A stretch of 64,000 nt of DNA, from NCBI RefSeq assembly GCF_001270265.1, contig NZ_LGAP01000028.1, forward strand, positions 34,472 to 98,471, given 5' to 3'. Source of the DNA: Ensifer adhaerens. GTDB taxonomy: Bacteria > Pseudomonadota > Alphaproteobacteria > Rhizobiales > Rhizobiaceae. The position numbers were made by a program, and so were the translations under genes. The notes beneath the pieces are model-generated. The model ran no database searches, was not told the origin of the DNA, and saw nothing but the letters and a program-made list of their open reading frames with translations. The first letter of the stretch is position 1, and each line of letters starts with the position of its first letter. Positions 63,711 to 64,000 of the stretch are shown here, in pieces.

Positions 63711-64000
63711 TTTTGTGCCGTTTTCTCGTAGCGCGTGGCTACTCTGCGGAACTGCTTGAGTTTTGAGAAGCAGCATTCGATCAAGTGCCGCAGGCCATAA
63801 AGGTCTTTGTCCACTGGGTATTTGCGCGCGCGGGACGGATTGTTTGGGATGACTGCCACGGCCCCCTTGTCGGCGATTGCATCGCGCAGGCGGTCGCTGT
63901 CATAGGCGGTGTCTGCCATGACGACGTCTGCGGGCAGGCCCTCGATCAGGGCGTCGGCTTGCGGCGCATCGCCCTTCTGGCCTGCCGTGAGTGTGAAGCA
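63649..64000. mobile_element. IS5-family insertion sequence (left part)
   Basis: The element seems to begin with GTCGTGTGGACACTTACC right after CTAG, a target typical of part of the IS5 family. It continues beyond the window, so the far end and the target duplication cannot be checked. It contains a minus-strand transposase gene. Confidence 0.7.
63662..64000 (-). CDS. IS5-family transposase (3' part)
   Basis: DDE transposase, C-terminal 112 residues, open to the window edge. CFTLTAGQKGDAPQADALIE leads to VVMADTAYDSDRLRDAIADK, which carries the second catalytic Asp. YGLRHLIECCFSKLKQF is the Y(2)R(3)E(6)K signature with the catalytic Glu, followed by RRVATRYEKTAQNYRAVVTI. The gene often uses two overlapping frames in this family; the N-terminal part is outside the window. 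Internal ATG 63919 is not the true start. Confidence 0.85.
   Translation of the reverse strand, partial: CFTLTAGQKGDAPQADALIEGLPADVVMADTAYDSDRLRDAIADKGAVAVIPNNPSRARKYPVDKDLYGLRHLIECCFSKLKQFRRVATRYEKTAQNYRAVVTIAAIVLWIR

Overview
The window reads as DNA from a fast-growing rhizobium, most like Sinorhizobium/Ensifer. It is GC-rich and gene-dense. Its first 17 kb match, gene for gene, the succinoglycan (exopolysaccharide I) cluster of Sinorhizobium meliloti. The rest looks like a megaplasmid or second replicon: ABC importers linked to catabolic enzymes, a type I secretion locus, and transposon scars. I saw no tRNA, rRNA, replication gene or CRISPR array.

Layout. (1) 1-17138: exoO(partial)-M-A-L-K-H (minus), exoT (minus), exoWV (plus), exoUX (minus), exoYFQZ (plus), exoB (minus). 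These cover precursor supply (ExoB), lipid-linked priming (ExoY, with ExoF), chain extension (ExoA, L, M, O, U, W), decoration (ExoH succinyl, ExoZ acetyl, ExoV pyruvyl), flipping, polymerisation and export (ExoT, Q, F), trimming (ExoK) and dosage control (ExoX). The nuclease-like exoI expected between exoH and exoT is absent. (2) 17448-25020: a seven-gene operon with a peptide-type ABC importer, a luciferase-like monooxygenase and two AhpD/CMD-type proteins. (3) 25279-30738: a DUF983 protein, a MocR regulator, a pentapeptide-repeat protein, a nucleoside deoxyribosyltransferase, a thioesterase and a LysR regulator. (4) 30880-39437: a polar-amino-acid-type ABC importer in one operon with a dimethylformamidase-like hydrolase, a class III aminotransferase, a BKACE-type enzyme, a GNAT acetyltransferase and an acetylpolyamine-deacetylase-like protein, followed by a LysR gene. 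This is a plausible uncharacterised amine/amide catabolic route. (5) 40678-49798: a giant RTX protein with a calcineurin-like phosphoesterase domain, followed by its type I exporter ABC gene, split by a frameshift, and a membrane fusion protein.

(6) 49814-55049: a 5.2-kb accessory island bounded by two 38-bp inverted repeats (34/38 identical). Each repeat abuts the 3' remnant of a Tn3-family transposase, and the 5-bp flanks are nearly identical (GGTTA/GATTA). It carries a thermonuclease-like gene, a catalytically degenerate HtrA-like protein, a LuxR-type regulator, a truncated HtrA with an intact His motif, a GYD-domain gene and fragments of other genes. It appears to have inserted between the stop codon of the fusion-protein gene and that operon's terminator, which now lies just right of the island. 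(7) 55475-63710: a third oligopeptide-type ABC operon containing two amidohydrolases, one lacking the usual HxH metal motif. Its last ATPase gene runs into an IS5-family insertion sequence that continues past the window edge.

What is directly visible: reading frames, motifs, overlaps and inverted repeats. Family assignments rest on recognised motifs and remembered homologues; no searches were run. Substrates of the three importers and the role of the island are inference.
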